From contig OZ022342.1 of NCBI GenBank assembly GCA_963989245.1, positions 19,137,868 through 19,201,867 on the forward strand: a stretch of DNA of 64,000 nt, in the 5' to 3' direction. The translations under genes were made by a program, and so were the position numbers. Of this stretch, positions 33,101 to 40,980 are shown piece by piece. The notes beneath the pieces are model-generated. The model saw only the letters and a list, made by a program, of their open reading frames with translations, ran no database searches and was not told the origin of the DNA. Position 1 is the first letter of the stretch, and the number at the start of each line of letters is the position of its first letter. The stretch is from Nansenia antarctica (taxonomy: Eukaryota > Chordata > Actinopteri > Argentiniformes > Microstomatidae).

Positions 33101-35093
33101 CTTTATGGGCCCCAGTGATGCCCGCTCTGGCAGTGAGAACTATGTCTTGGCGGGTGAAGAGTTTGACCCTGCCGTGTTTCAGCTGTGTGCAGAGGACCCA
33201 CAAGCTGTGAGCCGTGCCAAGGACTGGATCAGAGACCTCATCGTGAAGGAGCAGACTGATAAAACCATCAAGGACCAGTACATCAGCCAGCTCACCAAGG
33301 AGGACATAGATCAGCTGCAGGCCCTGCAGAGGGAGTTGACGGTCAGTATACGCCTGGAGAAAAAGGGCGCTGACTCCCGCATCCTCCTGGAGGGTCTGAG
33401 CAGGGATGTGCTTACTGCAGACACAAAGATCAGGGACATGATCCAGAGGGTGGAGAGGACAGAGAACCGCAAAGAGAAAGCCTTCCTGATAGGCAGCCTA
33501 ATTGAGTGGCAATACCCAGACCACCATGGCACAATGGTACCGTTTGATCTCATCACCAACTACGACTTGGAGGAGGCCTTTGGAGACAAACGCAAAGTGA
33601 AAATCAAGATCAACAATGATGATTATGAGGCCAATGTAGTCCAGAGAAAAGCTGTCAGGACTCGGGGCAGGAAAGAAATTGAGTTGTTTCGGAAAGACCT
33701 GAAAGGTGCGTTACTCCATAATGTATCCTTTTTTATATTGATGAAAATGACTATAAATCTGTCCACCCTGACAGACTGAATTGACTGTCTAAATCTATGA
33801 AATCTGGTATTCCTAAAGAAAAACTAATTAGGACATGATGAACTGAATACTATATTTCAAATGATCTACTTTTCCCCAGATGTTACCACAGTGTCTTTGC
33901 CTTCACATTGGGAAGACATGAAGGGCTCCATCTTAAAGCTGGTGCCTCTAACTTCTGGAACCAATGAATACAAAGGCGTGGATCAGGAATGTCGGAAGAC
34001 TGGCCTTAACCTTACTGTCATTAAAGTATGTTAACGTCATGTTTATGTTATGATCTGAAATATTGAGGGGCACTGGAGATTCAGAAATGATCATTTATCA
34101 TAACTGATACTTCAAATCAGATATCTTACAGCATGATAATTGCAAATTATGGCAATTGTGTTTAAACCAGTGAAAGGCTCCAGTGTTATTTGTAGTCTTC
34201 CGTTGTCTGTGAAATTATTTTAATTTGGTAAAGCACTGAAGTAACAAAGAAATCACTGTCTATATTTAGCTGGTGCTTTTTTAATGCTGTACTTTGGTGT
34301 TGGCAGATTGAACGGGTTCAGAATGAGTCACTGTGGAAGAACTACCAGATAAGGAAGGATCACCTGGAGGGGAAGAACAAACACAAAAACAATGAGAAAC
34401 AGCTCTTCCATGGCACCAGCCCAGACTCCATCGATCAAATCAACAATCATGGTTTCAATCGCAGCTATGCAGGAGCACATGGTAGGGGAATGAGAGTGAC
34501 AAGCTAAAGAGAGAAAAGTGGTTTGATTTCGAACTGGATAAGAGGTGTAACGAATAATAGTTCAGAGTCACACAAATTATTTTTTAAAAGTACAACAAAC
34601 TCCATAATGTATTGTTATTTAGCAATGCAGGCTAAATAGCAATACCTGTTCAACAATCAACCTGTTAATATACTGTCGTAGTTGCTAAACACACGGTTAC
34701 TAGTAATAAATGGGTACGAGGTAAAGGTATTGTGAAGCGTTACTGGGTGGGATTATTGTTTCATGTTTAAGTGTTCAGCTTTCAATTAATGGAATATGTT
34801 TTTCTTCAGGAGCTGCAATTGGCAATGGGTCTTACTTCGCCGTGGATCCCAGTTATTCAGCAGGTGGATACGCCCAACCTGATGCCAAAGGGCACAAGCG
34901 TATGTACCTGGCCAAGGTTCTTGTTGGAGATTACACTACAGGAAAGCCAGGCTTGGTCGTGCCCCCTTCCAAAATTTCAGGAAATGTTGCTGACTTGTAT
35001 GACAGCGTCACAGATGGCAAGTCTAATCCATCCATGTTTGTGATCTTCAATGATGTGCAGGCTTATCCAGAGTACCTTATCACATTCAAGTAA
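15826..35093 (+). CDS. parp14: PARP14-type macrodomain mono-ADP-ribosyltransferase, 17 exons
   Basis: Coding exons, joined by reading frame and splice sites: 15826-16009, 16218-16330, 22552-22579, 23661-23912, 24122-24349, 24529-26984, 27264-27500, 27612-27833, 27933-28059, 28191-28346, 29313-29375, 29616-29801, 32779-32982, 33085-33705, 33880-34025, 34307-34481, 34810-35093. They give 1893 aa (human is about 1800). Order: RRM-like domains (about 8-92, 145-265), KH-like repeats (about 270-770), macrodomain 1 (about 794-975), a Gly/Arg-rich linker (about 993-1056), macrodomain 2 (about 1075-1240), macrodomain 3 (about 1300-1460), a further KH-like unit, WWE (about 1624-1690) and the PARP catalytic domain (about 1705-1893). 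In mammals PARP14 transfers single ADP-ribose units to proteins, reads ADP-ribose through its macrodomains, and acts in interferon/STAT6 signalling and antiviral defence. Family identity is strong; orthology versus one of several fish PARP14-like paralogues is not settled. Confidence 0.93.
16477..18677. mobile_element. Non-autonomous hAT element with internal tandem duplication
   Basis: Terminal inverted repeats are CAGGGTTCGAGTTAT at the left, and its reverse complement ATAACTCGAACCCTG at the right (18663-18677). An exact 8-bp target duplication GCCAGGGG flanks it at 16469-16476 and 18678-18685, as expected for hAT. Inside, about 773 bp is duplicated in tandem: 17149-17921 and 17922-18677. 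The first copy also ends with the terminal repeat. On the minus strand both copies encode a start MPPKKRQFFDPLPFIQSW, possibly the remnant of a transposase N-terminus. Lies in parp14 intron 2. Confidence 0.88.
18996..19830 (+). pseudogene. hAT transposase, N-terminal part (BED zinc finger)
   Basis: From ATG at 18996: MASPVWKYYTVSERDNKYAV, then CNACSKEIPRG and TTNIIRHLKACHTKEYNEF. This is a BED zinc finger with C-x2-C and H-x4-H-type ligands. It continues through RKEINAKVIEFICLDQQPLS, SFTTDIWSSSVSPVSMLSLT and VHVILRDNARNMEKAI, parts of the hAT catalytic domain (DIW is the first acidic motif, RDNARN the second). Coding similarity stops at about 19830, where a separate repeat is inserted; the frame runs on into that repeat and stops at 19976. 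Confidence 0.88.
19831..20044 (+). repeat. Teleost ATTTAGCAGACGCC repeat, copy 2, nested in the hAT element
   Basis: Starts TACATTTACATTTACATTTT, contains GGCATTTAGCAGACGCCTTA and ends in a T-rich stretch. The hexamer AGGTAC occurs at both junctions (19828-19833 and 20045-20050), consistent with a short target duplication. It interrupts the transposase frame, so it inserted after, or caused, loss of function. Nearly identical to 14540-14700. Confidence 0.75.
20051..20424 (+). pseudogene. hAT transposase, C-terminal dimerisation domain
   Basis: The frame contains LAFWKANKGRFPALAQAARV, LCAPCTSVDSERLFSIAGHI and LSGKNAEMLVFLKANL, then a stop at 20422-20424. These are the conserved hAT C-terminal dimerisation motifs (W...FP.LA..A...L..P.TS..SER.FS.AG...). 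The region between the upstream RDNARN motif and this domain is deleted. No intact transposase can be made from this copy. Confidence 0.92.
20930..21045 (-). mobile_element. LINE 3' tail nested in the hAT element
   Basis: GTACAGGTACCAAACAACGA followed by AATTTAGGAGGGG closely matches the same stretch at 1685-1730 in the L2-like LINE. It is preceded by an (AATG)n tail. Orientation is minus. Only the extreme 3' end was inserted, as in a heavily 5'-truncated retrotransposition. Confidence 0.75.
21506..22308. mobile_element. Probable mariner-like non-autonomous element
   Basis: The left end reads TA-CAGTTTTTCTCTTCGCTT and the right end, inverted, TATAGTTTTTCTCTATCGC; both then share GCTTTAACAC. 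Terminal TA dinucleotides suggest a TA target site. The inside is AT-rich and has no transposase frame. Its right end lies about 245 bp before parp14 exon 3. Confidence 0.6.
22552..22579 (+). CDS. parp14: parp14 exon 3: 28-nt microexon
   Basis: A 28-nt exon bounded by a good acceptor (pyrimidine-rich, ...GTTTTGCAG) and the donor GTAATA. It encodes VGATRNELS plus one base. It is needed because exon 2 ends in phase 0 while exon 4 must be entered in phase 1; direct joining of exons 2 and 4 would shift the frame. The residues fall in the low-complexity linker between the first and second RRM-like domains. Confidence 0.7.
22861..23072. repeat. (AT)n tract followed by an inverted repeat of Tc1-like sequence
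   Basis: An (AT)n microsatellite at 22866-22920 is followed by two inverted arms of about 70 bp (about 22921-22990 and 22998-23072). CACCATTGGGGCCATTATCC in the first arm is mirrored by GGATAATGTTGGCCCCAATG in the second. The arm reads STIGAIIHKWKEHPK-like, a Tc1 transposase segment. Lies in parp14 intron 3. Confidence 0.65.
23555..23650. repeat. (AT)n microsatellite abutting parp14 exon 4
   Basis: About 40 TA dinucleotides with rare TG interruptions, ending only about 10 bp before exon 4. The acceptor of exon 4 (TTATAG) therefore has no ordinary pyrimidine tract. Confidence 0.85.
23661..24349 (+). CDS. parp14: parp14 exons 4-5: RRM-like domains 2 and 3
   Basis: Exon 4 (23661-23912) enters after an AT-rich tract ending TTATAG. 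It encodes an acidic linker and then LLKMLVESICRLDEDDFSLE and NTAVVTFKN, an RRM-like fold with the 'AVVTF' RNP1-type strand. Exon 5 (24122-24349) encodes VVRVLARCQGVRVESMTPAL, LEIYFERWGGPV and QAAIVTFKEPE, the next RRM-like unit. Both begin and end in phase 1, so each is a cassette that preserves the frame. Confidence 0.9.
24529..26984 (+). CDS. parp14: parp14 exon 6: KH-like repeats, macrodomain 1, Gly/Arg-rich linker
   Basis: One 2456-nt exon, entered after GTTTCAG in phase 1 and left at GAATTT|gtgagt in phase 0. It begins AVEAIQKKDC and VPVEMYLYYACLGTALYGED, equivalent to the mammalian 'YYASLGTALYGKEKP' segment, then carries several KH-like repeats. After a very acidic run (LDEEEDDEDEEEGFG, about residues 773-788) comes macrodomain 1 with VVNAANEDLKHSGGVALALL and IAIPAVSSGIFGFPLDLC, the two ligand-binding loops of an ADP-ribose-binding macrodomain. 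The last part is rich in RG/RGG (residues about 993-1056). Open frames on the other strand or frames inside this exon are shadows. Confidence 0.95.
27264..27833 (+). CDS. parp14: parp14 exons 7-8: macrodomain 2
   Basis: Exon 7 (27264-27500) reads SDVIVNTISENVDLSQGAVS and AILQAAGPLLQ. Exon 8 (27612-27833) reads LASLSFPAIGTGNMSFPRAL and MVVHPSDTQTVD. Both are phase 0 at each end. The first ligand loop has NTISENVDLSQG in place of NAAN...GGG, a divergence also found in mammalian PARP14 macrodomain 2. The 'AIGTGNMSFP' loop is intact, so ADP-ribose binding is plausible. Confidence 0.93.
27933..29801 (+). CDS. parp14: parp14 exons 9-12: linker and macrodomain 3 (first part)
   Basis: Exon 9 (27933-28059) is a polar linker. 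Exon 10 (28191-28346) reads MKHLTFEVSSGDITKETSDV and IINSSNKDFSLKSG. Exon 11 (29313-29375) reads VSKAILEGAGLTVELECSQI. Exon 12 (29616-29801) reads CKNIIHVVGQ and VSLPALGTG. Together they match the third macrodomain of PARP14 (SGDIT...DVIVN, GVSKAILE.AG, NIIHV.G, LPA.GTG). Exons 9-12 all end in phase 1. Confidence 0.92.
28478..29105 (+). mobile_element. Diverged MITE, related to the one in the hrh2 intron
   Basis: Contains TAAATCAGCTTTAATTCA, CAGGACTGACTAGGGGTGTA, GGTGGTTGACTGACA and, at its end, TCAGTCCGACTATAA. All are found, in the same order on the opposite strand, in the 38074-38457 element. This copy is longer and more diverged. Lies in parp14 intron 10. Confidence 0.65.
30127..31496. 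mobile_element. Non-autonomous hAT element in parp14 intron 12
   Basis: 1370 bp with inverted termini CAGGGTTTCCGTTA and TAACGGAAACCCTG and the exact 8-bp target duplication GCCTTTCA at 30119-30126 and 31497-31504. Both subterminal regions carry repeated CCGGT/ACCGG motifs. No transposase frame was found. Confidence 0.9.
31515..32340 (+). pseudogene. Decayed Ty3/gypsy-type gag
   Basis: Pieces of a retrotransposon gag occur in order across several frames: a coiled-coil-like start (GLLGKQQEQLAQMAETFREL), a PERYDGHPRRCK block (usually PERFSGDP..CR), SGKAFVWEQR, ADFAIEFRTLTVESGWNPEA and IMKAIRIDNRI. This order matches the sushi-ichi-like gypsy gag of fish. Frameshifts separate the pieces; no protease or pol and no LTRs are visible. 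Lies in parp14 intron 12. Confidence 0.75.
32779..32982 (+). CDS. parp14: parp14 exon 13: end of macrodomain 3
   Basis: Follows CCTGTCAG in phase 1 and encodes GLGGTSPSAVADAMISAVVD, VKILIFQPAMIAEFHKSMK and a charged tail, ending AAAG|gtcagt. Position and content match the last helix and strand of macrodomain 3 in mammalian PARP14. It is separated from exon 12 by a 3-kb intron filled by a hAT element and a gypsy fragment. Confidence 0.88.
33085..33705 (+). CDS. parp14: parp14 exon 14: KH-like unit and WWE domain
   Basis: A 621-nt exon, phase 1 at both ends (207 codons). It encodes VFQLCAEDPQAVSRAKDWIR and ILLEGLSRDVLTADTKIRDM, a KH-like unit. From about residue 1624 it encodes a WWE domain: LIEWQYPDHHGTMVPFDLIT, YDLEEAFGDK and VKIKINNDDYEANV. 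In the family this domain binds ADP-ribose-type ligands or protein partners. Confidence 0.93.
33880..35093 (+). CDS. parp14: parp14 exons 15-17: ADP-ribosyltransferase catalytic domain
   Basis: Exon 15 (33880-34025) ends in LNLTVIK. Exon 16 (34307-34481) reads IERVQNESLWKNYQIRK and KQLFHGTSPDSIDQINNHGF. Exon 17 (34810-35093) reads IGNGSYFAVDPSYSAGGYAQ, GKPGLVVPPSK and MFVIFNDVQAYPEYLITFK, then TAA. The NAD-binding His is H1776 in LFHGT and the stacking Tyr is Y1808 in SYFAV. The third triad position, which is Glu in poly-ADP-ribosylating PARPs, is M1875 in PSMFV. A hydrophobic residue there predicts mono-ADP-ribosylation. Confidence 0.95.
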
Positions 35094-35700
35094 ATTTGAT
35101 TGAGCTGTATGTTTGTTTTGTAGAAATCAATACTTCAAAGCTCAAACATGTCACAAATATCACTTTAGATGTCTTTGTTTGTTTGGTTTGTGGGTTAGTT
35201 AGACCTGTTATTATGTCATGTCTGAGACTCGACAATCGATGCTAGCCATGCTGATGGTCTTGTTGACAGAATTGTAGTTTACTTCCTATACATATTGTCT
35301 CATTATTCTATATCCCAGCGACATTACACATATCACTTATAATAATCAGATTTTGGATAGAAAGGGGCCTGAGTTGTATTTTGAATGACAGTGGGATTTT
35401 GGGGGAATTCTTTAATGTCAACCAACAATCATTTGAATTATCATTTGTACTTTTGTTTTTTAAAAAGCCTTTGTTGCCTCTTATCAGATTTTACCTTTTT
35501 CTGTATTTCCCCACCATCTATTTACATTCATCACTGTCCTGGGTGCCAGCCTGATACTGCATTCAACCGTGCTCTGTTTATGCCTAGCCAAACTTGGCAA
35601 GACAACAACAATGGAACTGGCTTGCTAAAGCAGAACTAGACTGGCACCCAGGCTATGATACAGCACTATTGAATAAAGAGAACTACTGTAATCAACCTTA
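35094..35700 (+). other. parp14: parp14 3' UTR with polyadenylation signal
   Basis: Non-coding sequence after the stop. AATAAA at 35672-35677 (in TTGAATAAAGAG) is the first canonical signal on the sense strand after the TAA, so the transcript probably ends near 35.7 kb. Confidence 0.6.
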
Positions 35701-36034
35701 CCTTGTTGTCTGTGACCGTAAATGTTTGGTTTGTAGCTGTAGATTGAGTAAAAATGTACAATGCATGACAGCATGTGAATTCACAAATTACTTTCAAAGG
35801 AGTCCTGCTTTGGATTTTATTTTGAATATAATTTCTTGTTTTGCAGCACAGCACTACCCTCACCATAATTTGACATATTTATTATAGTAGATATACAGAC
35901 GTCATTGAAATGATATGCACAAACAGATAAACATTTGTACAAGATGTGTTTTGTTGTGAGAACACATTTGGTCACTAGAGGGCAGGGACGGCTCATTTGC
36001 TGTGGCCTGCAGGCAGAAGGCTGTGTGTTTGAGC

Positions 36035-36075
<41 letters not shown>

Positions 36076-37462
36076 TACATGTGAGTAGTTGCATGTGTAT
36101 TACACAGGCATGTTGGAAAAGGTAAATCTTGGTCATTCATACAGATAATTAACTATTTATACAGATATACTGCAGTCTACATTTCCAAACCAACAGGAAA
36201 TCACATACATGCTAAAGTGTCATGTTGCTTATGTCCTTTTATGGCTGCACAGGTACAGGTAAGTGTATCTTGGCAGCATAATGTACATAAATGTGGAGTA
36301 TGTTTGGTGATTGTGTGGCAATGTTTCCCAAATGATGGGTCTAGTCTTTCTACTGGGTCACATGCAGTTTATGAATGGGCTATGGCAGGAAACATTATTC
36401 TACTCATCATGTTGAGCTCCACAGGACAATACAACATGAATGAGCAGGAACGCAGCACAGCATGTTTTGGGATCCACTGACACGAGGAAAACTATGCTCC
36501 CTGGAACTCTCTGGCTTGGCTCTGGTTGCAGCGGTACATTATTAAAGGGGGAAAAGGTTTTCCTTATGGAGCCAGGATCCTCACATGACACTTCTACAGT
36601 AGATGCCCCACTTTTCTTCTCTCAACCGACATCCTGGTCATCAGGTCAGCAGGTCTGACTGGACAAGCTGCTCCCGTCTAGACAGTCTGCCCAGGAGCTG
36701 TTTGGGATAAAGACACACATACGCGCACATACTTCAGTCAACAGTCAGGGTCAGGGTCACTCATTCACCATTACTGACTGGGTTTACAGCAGAGACAGGG
36801 AGAACCACCCCCTGGAAACGTTTAACTGCCAATGTCCCAATCAGTTAGCTAGGGAAATGATCAGCTTGGACACTGAGCTACCCGGTCAGTTATTATTGAC
36901 TCTCCTCTGTCCTCAATCATGTTAATTTGGCTTGTACTCACCAGGTAACAGGCAGCCATTTTGTATTGGTTAAAAACATAATCTACTGCAATACGTTATG
37001 TATGGCTTCCATCTCCAATAAACATAGTGATTTTGTTTTCCACTCCACCATACTATACAGTACATCCTAGCTTTGCAGAATCCCCTACTTTTTTTGCAGA
37101 TCTGTCAAGTAACCTGTCATGTACTGTAGTTGTGTCCCACCTCAGCTCAGAAAGTCTCATCTGTTTTGTGTTGGTTTTACCTCTGCATGCATCAGTGCGA
37201 CTGGCCTGAGCTCTGTCTGTGTGTCTCACCTTCGTCATGTGTCTGTGTCTCACCTGCCACGAGGTAGACCCAGGTATAGCAATGGAGTCAGGACCTGAAA
37301 ACAGAGAGAGGGTCTTGTGTTTGATGTGGCAAGATCATGCTGTGTATTCTTTCAAGTGTAATTGTTATAATATTATGTGCCCTTAAACGTGGTGCCTGGT
37401 CGTTTTGGTGTGTCACCCATCCAGTGTGTTATACCTTTTAATATGATACTCTATTGGTTGTT
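35701..37462. other. Intergenic region between parp14 and hrh2 (tail-to-tail)
   Basis: No gene is recognised. A (GT)n tract lies at about 36039-36073. The two genes converge, so both 3' UTRs lie here. I could not identify a clear hrh2 polyadenylation signal on the minus strand. Confidence 0.55.
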
Positions 37463-37948
37463 TTACCTGGTCTGGTCAGCAATGGTATTGCCATTTTTCT
37501 CTGCCAAGTTGAGGCTTTTCCCCTCAGACTGGTTGTCTTTGGGGAGAGGGTCTGTGTGTCCATTAGACAGATGAGTGTCACTCTGTCCCTTAGAGAGGGG
37601 CGTGCGTTTCTGCAGGGACACAGGGAGGATATGCCTCCACCGTGGCCTCCTGCAACGCAGCAGCTCCCCATAGGCCTTGCGGAAGTCCCTGTTGAGGGCT
37701 GGGTATAGGATGGGGTTGAGGGCTGAATTAAAGTAGCCCAGCCAGAGCACCACAGAGTGGGCAGTCTTCGGGGGGTCTGTCTCTGCTCTAATGCCCATGC
37801 AGGAGAAGAAGGTGAAGTAGGGGAACCAGCAGATGACAAAGGCCCCGAGCACCGCTGCTAGTGTCACTGTGGCCTTGTGCTCCCGCGTTGTGGCAGCCGC
37901 TGATGCTGTGCGGGCGAATGAGGGAGTGGCGGCACGGATACGGCGCAC
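37463..37948 (-). CDS. hrh2: hrh2-like exon 2 (third intracellular loop to C-terminus)
   Basis: Begins right after the acceptor ATGCATAG with GTG CGC CGT (VRRIRAA), continues through TM6 and TM7 and a 60-residue Ser/Lys-rich tail, and stops at 37463-37465. The intron sits in the third intracellular loop, whereas mammalian H2 has no intron in this part of the coding sequence, as far as I recall. Confidence 0.88.
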   Translation of the reverse strand: MRRIRAATPSFARTASAAATTREHKATVTLAAVLGAFVICWFPYFTFFSCMGIRAETDPPKTAHSVVLWLGYFNSALNPILYPALNRDFRKAYGELLRCRRPRWRHILPVSLQKRTPLSKGQSDTHLSNGHTDPLPKDNQSEGKSLNLAEKNGNTIADQTR

Positions 37949-38518
37949 CTATGCATAAACAAAAGGTAGAGAGACAAAGGTCAGCAGATGGAACACATTC
38001 AGTTGCTATCAGCCCAAATGGATTATCTGCATAAATGGACACTTCACAGTAATTGCTATGCATAACTCTTTAAAGTCGGACTGACATAGTAATCACTAAA
38101 TGACGCTCATTGTAATGCACTAACCCTTTGTAATTTTTGACTTTCAAAGGGTAAGTTTCATATCTAAGTTGTCTCTGACACGACACATTGACTCAAAGAT
38201 GTTTATGCTTCGATGTCACCTCCGTTTATATTGTATAGCATTGTGAATAGCTGTAGTAACATTGATTGGGTAGATGGGTTGTCAGTCAACCACCAAATAT
38301 ATACACCTAGTCAGTCCTGAAACAGTCTGAGCAGAGGATCATCTATACATGAATTAAAGCTGATTTAGTGAACTTTAATGTGAACTTTGAAACATGACTT
38401 TGTTCAACATTGCTACTCTGACATACAACAAAAGAACAAAAAAACATCAGTCCGACTTTAACATTGCCATTTATAGGCTATACAGTGCTATTAATATATT
38501 ATCCTACTGTATGTGTTC

Positions 38519-38553
<35 letters not shown>

Positions 38554-39304
38554 ATTACCCCCACCAGTCCTACTACTACAGTGCTACTAATTCCACTACA
38601 AACAAAAGTGATAGAGATTGAATATGAACCTGCTCTCGTGCCACACGGAAGATGCAATGGTACATGCCGCACATGACCAGCAGTGGAAGGTAGAACATGA
38701 CAAAGGCATTCAAGAGCACGTAGTTGTTATTCCACTCGTAGATGCAGCCGCGCCCCTCCTCCTCCTTGTCCCCCATGTCCCAGTCCAGGTTCTGCACACT
38801 GAAGTCGACTGTGTTCCAGCCCATATGGATGGGTACAAAGGACAACGCCATTGACATGGTCCAGATGGTGGCTATGGCCAGGCCCACCCGGCGAGAGGTG
38901 ACCCTACGAGGGTAGCAGAGTGGGGCTGAGATGGACAGGTAGCGGTCCACACTGATGGCCAGCAGGGTCATGATGGAGGCTGTGCAGAGCATCACATCCA
39001 TACACACATAGACATTACACATGACACCCCCCAGAGGCCAGTCCCCATTGCGCAGCTCCAGGGTGGCAGAGAAGGGCAGCACCAGCAGGCCAAGTAAGAG
39101 ATCTGTCACCGCAAGCGAGACAACGAAGCAGTTAGCGGTACGGCGCAGCCGGCGGCTGAGCCCCACCGCCAAACACACCAGCACGTTCCCGGCGATGGTT
39201 AGCACAATGAAGCACACCAACACCAGCCAACGCAGAGCTAAGGAGATCATGGTGTCTCTCCCCCTGATGCTGAACTGAGTCAGAACGATCTCCCCTGTCT
39301 CCAC
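37463..39304 (-). CDS. hrh2: Histamine H2 receptor-like class A GPCR, 2 exons
   Basis: Exon 1 is complement 38630-39304 (225 codons) and exon 2 is complement 37463-37948 (161 codons plus stop), giving 386 aa (human H2 is 359). Landmarks: N40 in TM1 (AGNVLVCLAVGL), D68 in TM2 (SLAVTDLLLGLLVLPFSA), D103 in TM3 (CMDVMLCTAS), D120-R121-Y122, FYLPLLVMC in TM5, REHKATVTLAAVLGAFVICW plus FPYF in TM6, and LWLGYFNSALNPILY in TM7. A Cys in LLRCRRPRW is a probable palmitoylation site. The TM2, TM3, TM6 and TM7 stretches match H2 better than other amine receptors. H2 couples to Gs and raises cAMP on histamine binding. Two TM5 contact residues differ (N189, M193), so ligand preference is uncertain. The first Met was chosen because it leaves a short N-terminus before TM1; M19 is an alternative. 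Confidence 0.88.
38074..38457. mobile_element. TTAA-flanked MITE in the hrh2 intron
   Basis: A 384-bp element with inverted ends AGTCGGACTGA (left) and TCAGTCCGACT (right), flanked on both sides by TTAA (38070-38073 and 38458-38461). A TTAA target is typical of piggyBac-like elements, though the termini do not start with the usual CCC. No coding frame. A diverged relative lies at 28478-29105. Confidence 0.8.
38630..39304 (-). CDS. hrh2: hrh2-like exon 1 (N-terminus to end of TM5)
   Basis: Encodes METGEIVLTQ to FRVAREQ and ends exactly on a codon before the donor GTTCAT (GAGCAG|gttcat). It has no N-glycosylation sequon in its short N-terminus. The disulfide pair is probably C96 (start of TM3) and C177 (second extracellular loop, EEEGRGCIYEW). 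The acidic loop EEEGRG is longer than usual for H2. Confidence 0.9.
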
Positions 39305-40890
39305 ATCAGCCCTGGTTCTATTGTAAGCCTCTCAGCTCCAACAGGCAGGACCACAGGCAGGACCACAGCCAGAACGTAAGCCCAGAGCCAGGTGTGAACC
39401 TACTCCTTAAAAGGCTTGTGGAGTTCTTTGTAGTGACAGGGTTCTGTCAAATCAGTGAGGTTCATCTGAGAGGAGGATGGTTCTCAGCCGCCATTTCTTT
39501 CTTTCTTTTTTTTTTTTTTACCACCACAGCAGACGCCCTCTACGATGGAAGATCTCCTGGTGAACAACAAGAACAATGACCATTATACTGTAGTGTTAAT
39601 ATTTCAACACAAAACCCAGTGCCACTTGTTCGTATGCTCTTTGTGAGCTCTGTGCTTGTGAACATTAGTAGCCTTTACACCGACCCATGAACCAATGCTC
39701 TAATTATGCAGGAGTATGAAGACAAAGCAACTATTTAGTATGAAGACCAAAGGCACCTATGAATTTCAACATATTTCTTAGAATGCACACATTTTCCCTG
39801 AAGCAATGTCCTATTGTGTCACATATACTTTATATGGTTGAAATCAGCACAGGTTGCTGTTTACTTCATTAGATGTACTTTAACATGACCAAATGTTAAT
39901 GAATGCACTTCCTCTGACGCCTAGCAAAGTTGTTTCTCCTGGAATGTCACCAGAATACTACTTAAGCCAACTTTAGCTTGAAGTCTATCCACAAGGCTTT
40001 TTTGTACACATATTTCATATTAGAGCCAGTTCACAGGGTCACAGAAGCCATTTGAAATTGATTCAACGTTCAAGATTAAGAAATGACTGCGAGACATGAC
40101 TGTTTTATGAACAGAAATGTGTAATTGTTAGCACTACTTTTCTGGGAACACATTATTAACATGTACTCTATCCCTTTCATATCAATTTGGTCTGTAACCC
40201 ATCAATGACTTAACCAAACAATCATGAAACACCTGACATGTCTTATGTTTGACAGCCAGTGACAGTGAGTGTGGTTGCTCCCCACTACCCTCCCTCCCTC
40301 CCCGCCTCCTCTTCCAAGGTGATGTAACGTGTTCCCACTGCATACAGACGATACCTGCAGAAAGCTCTGGAAGGATGGATGACACAGCCACAGAGGTGAC
40401 AGTTTGGAGCGCTGGCTGACAATTACATTAGACTGAGCTACTAGCACTCAAATCAGATTACACTGAGGCATGAGGGTGATGGACAACATCCACAGCAGGC
40501 TGTCTGCCCAGCACAGGGCCAGTATAAGGAAATGTGTTCACAAGACCACCAACAATAGACCACACTTGAAAGATAGGGATTGAGCCAAAATTCCAAGAAT
40601 GGTATTTCTAGAAGTAACGTGACTGATCACGGATGAACCTGCCAGTATGCTATTTATGTTCCTGAACATAACACACACCTGAACATAAGCACACACACAT
40701 ACACACAAGTAAAGTACACAGAGTATTTCATACCATTTTGAAAATATTACAGTACATGGTCTCCGACTGTTGTTTTTATGTAACATACCATATCAAGTCC
40801 ATTATCTCAGATTTATTCAACATACAGTAGTAATATTGAATGGACTTTAATGTGTTCTATATATATCATGTGGACAAGTTTTTACTGCAG
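39305..40890. other. Upstream region of hrh2 and intergenic DNA
   Basis: Presumably holds the hrh2 5' UTR and promoter, but no transcription start or regulatory motif is clear. A poly-T run lies at about 39507-39520. No other gene is recognised. Confidence 0.5.
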
Positions 40891-40895
40891 ATACG

Positions 40896-40980
40896 CGTTA
40901 ATGGACTTTTTACTGAATTCGATTTTATAGAGGATAGAACATCCTCTATAAAATCTAATTCAGTAAAAAGTCCATTAACG
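40896..40980. repeat. Near-perfect hairpin with 39-bp arms
   Basis: Arms 40896-40934 and 40942-40980 are reverse complements with a single mismatch, separated by the 7-nt loop TAGAACA. The arm starts CGTTAATGGACTTTTTACTG. See findings. Confidence 0.9.
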
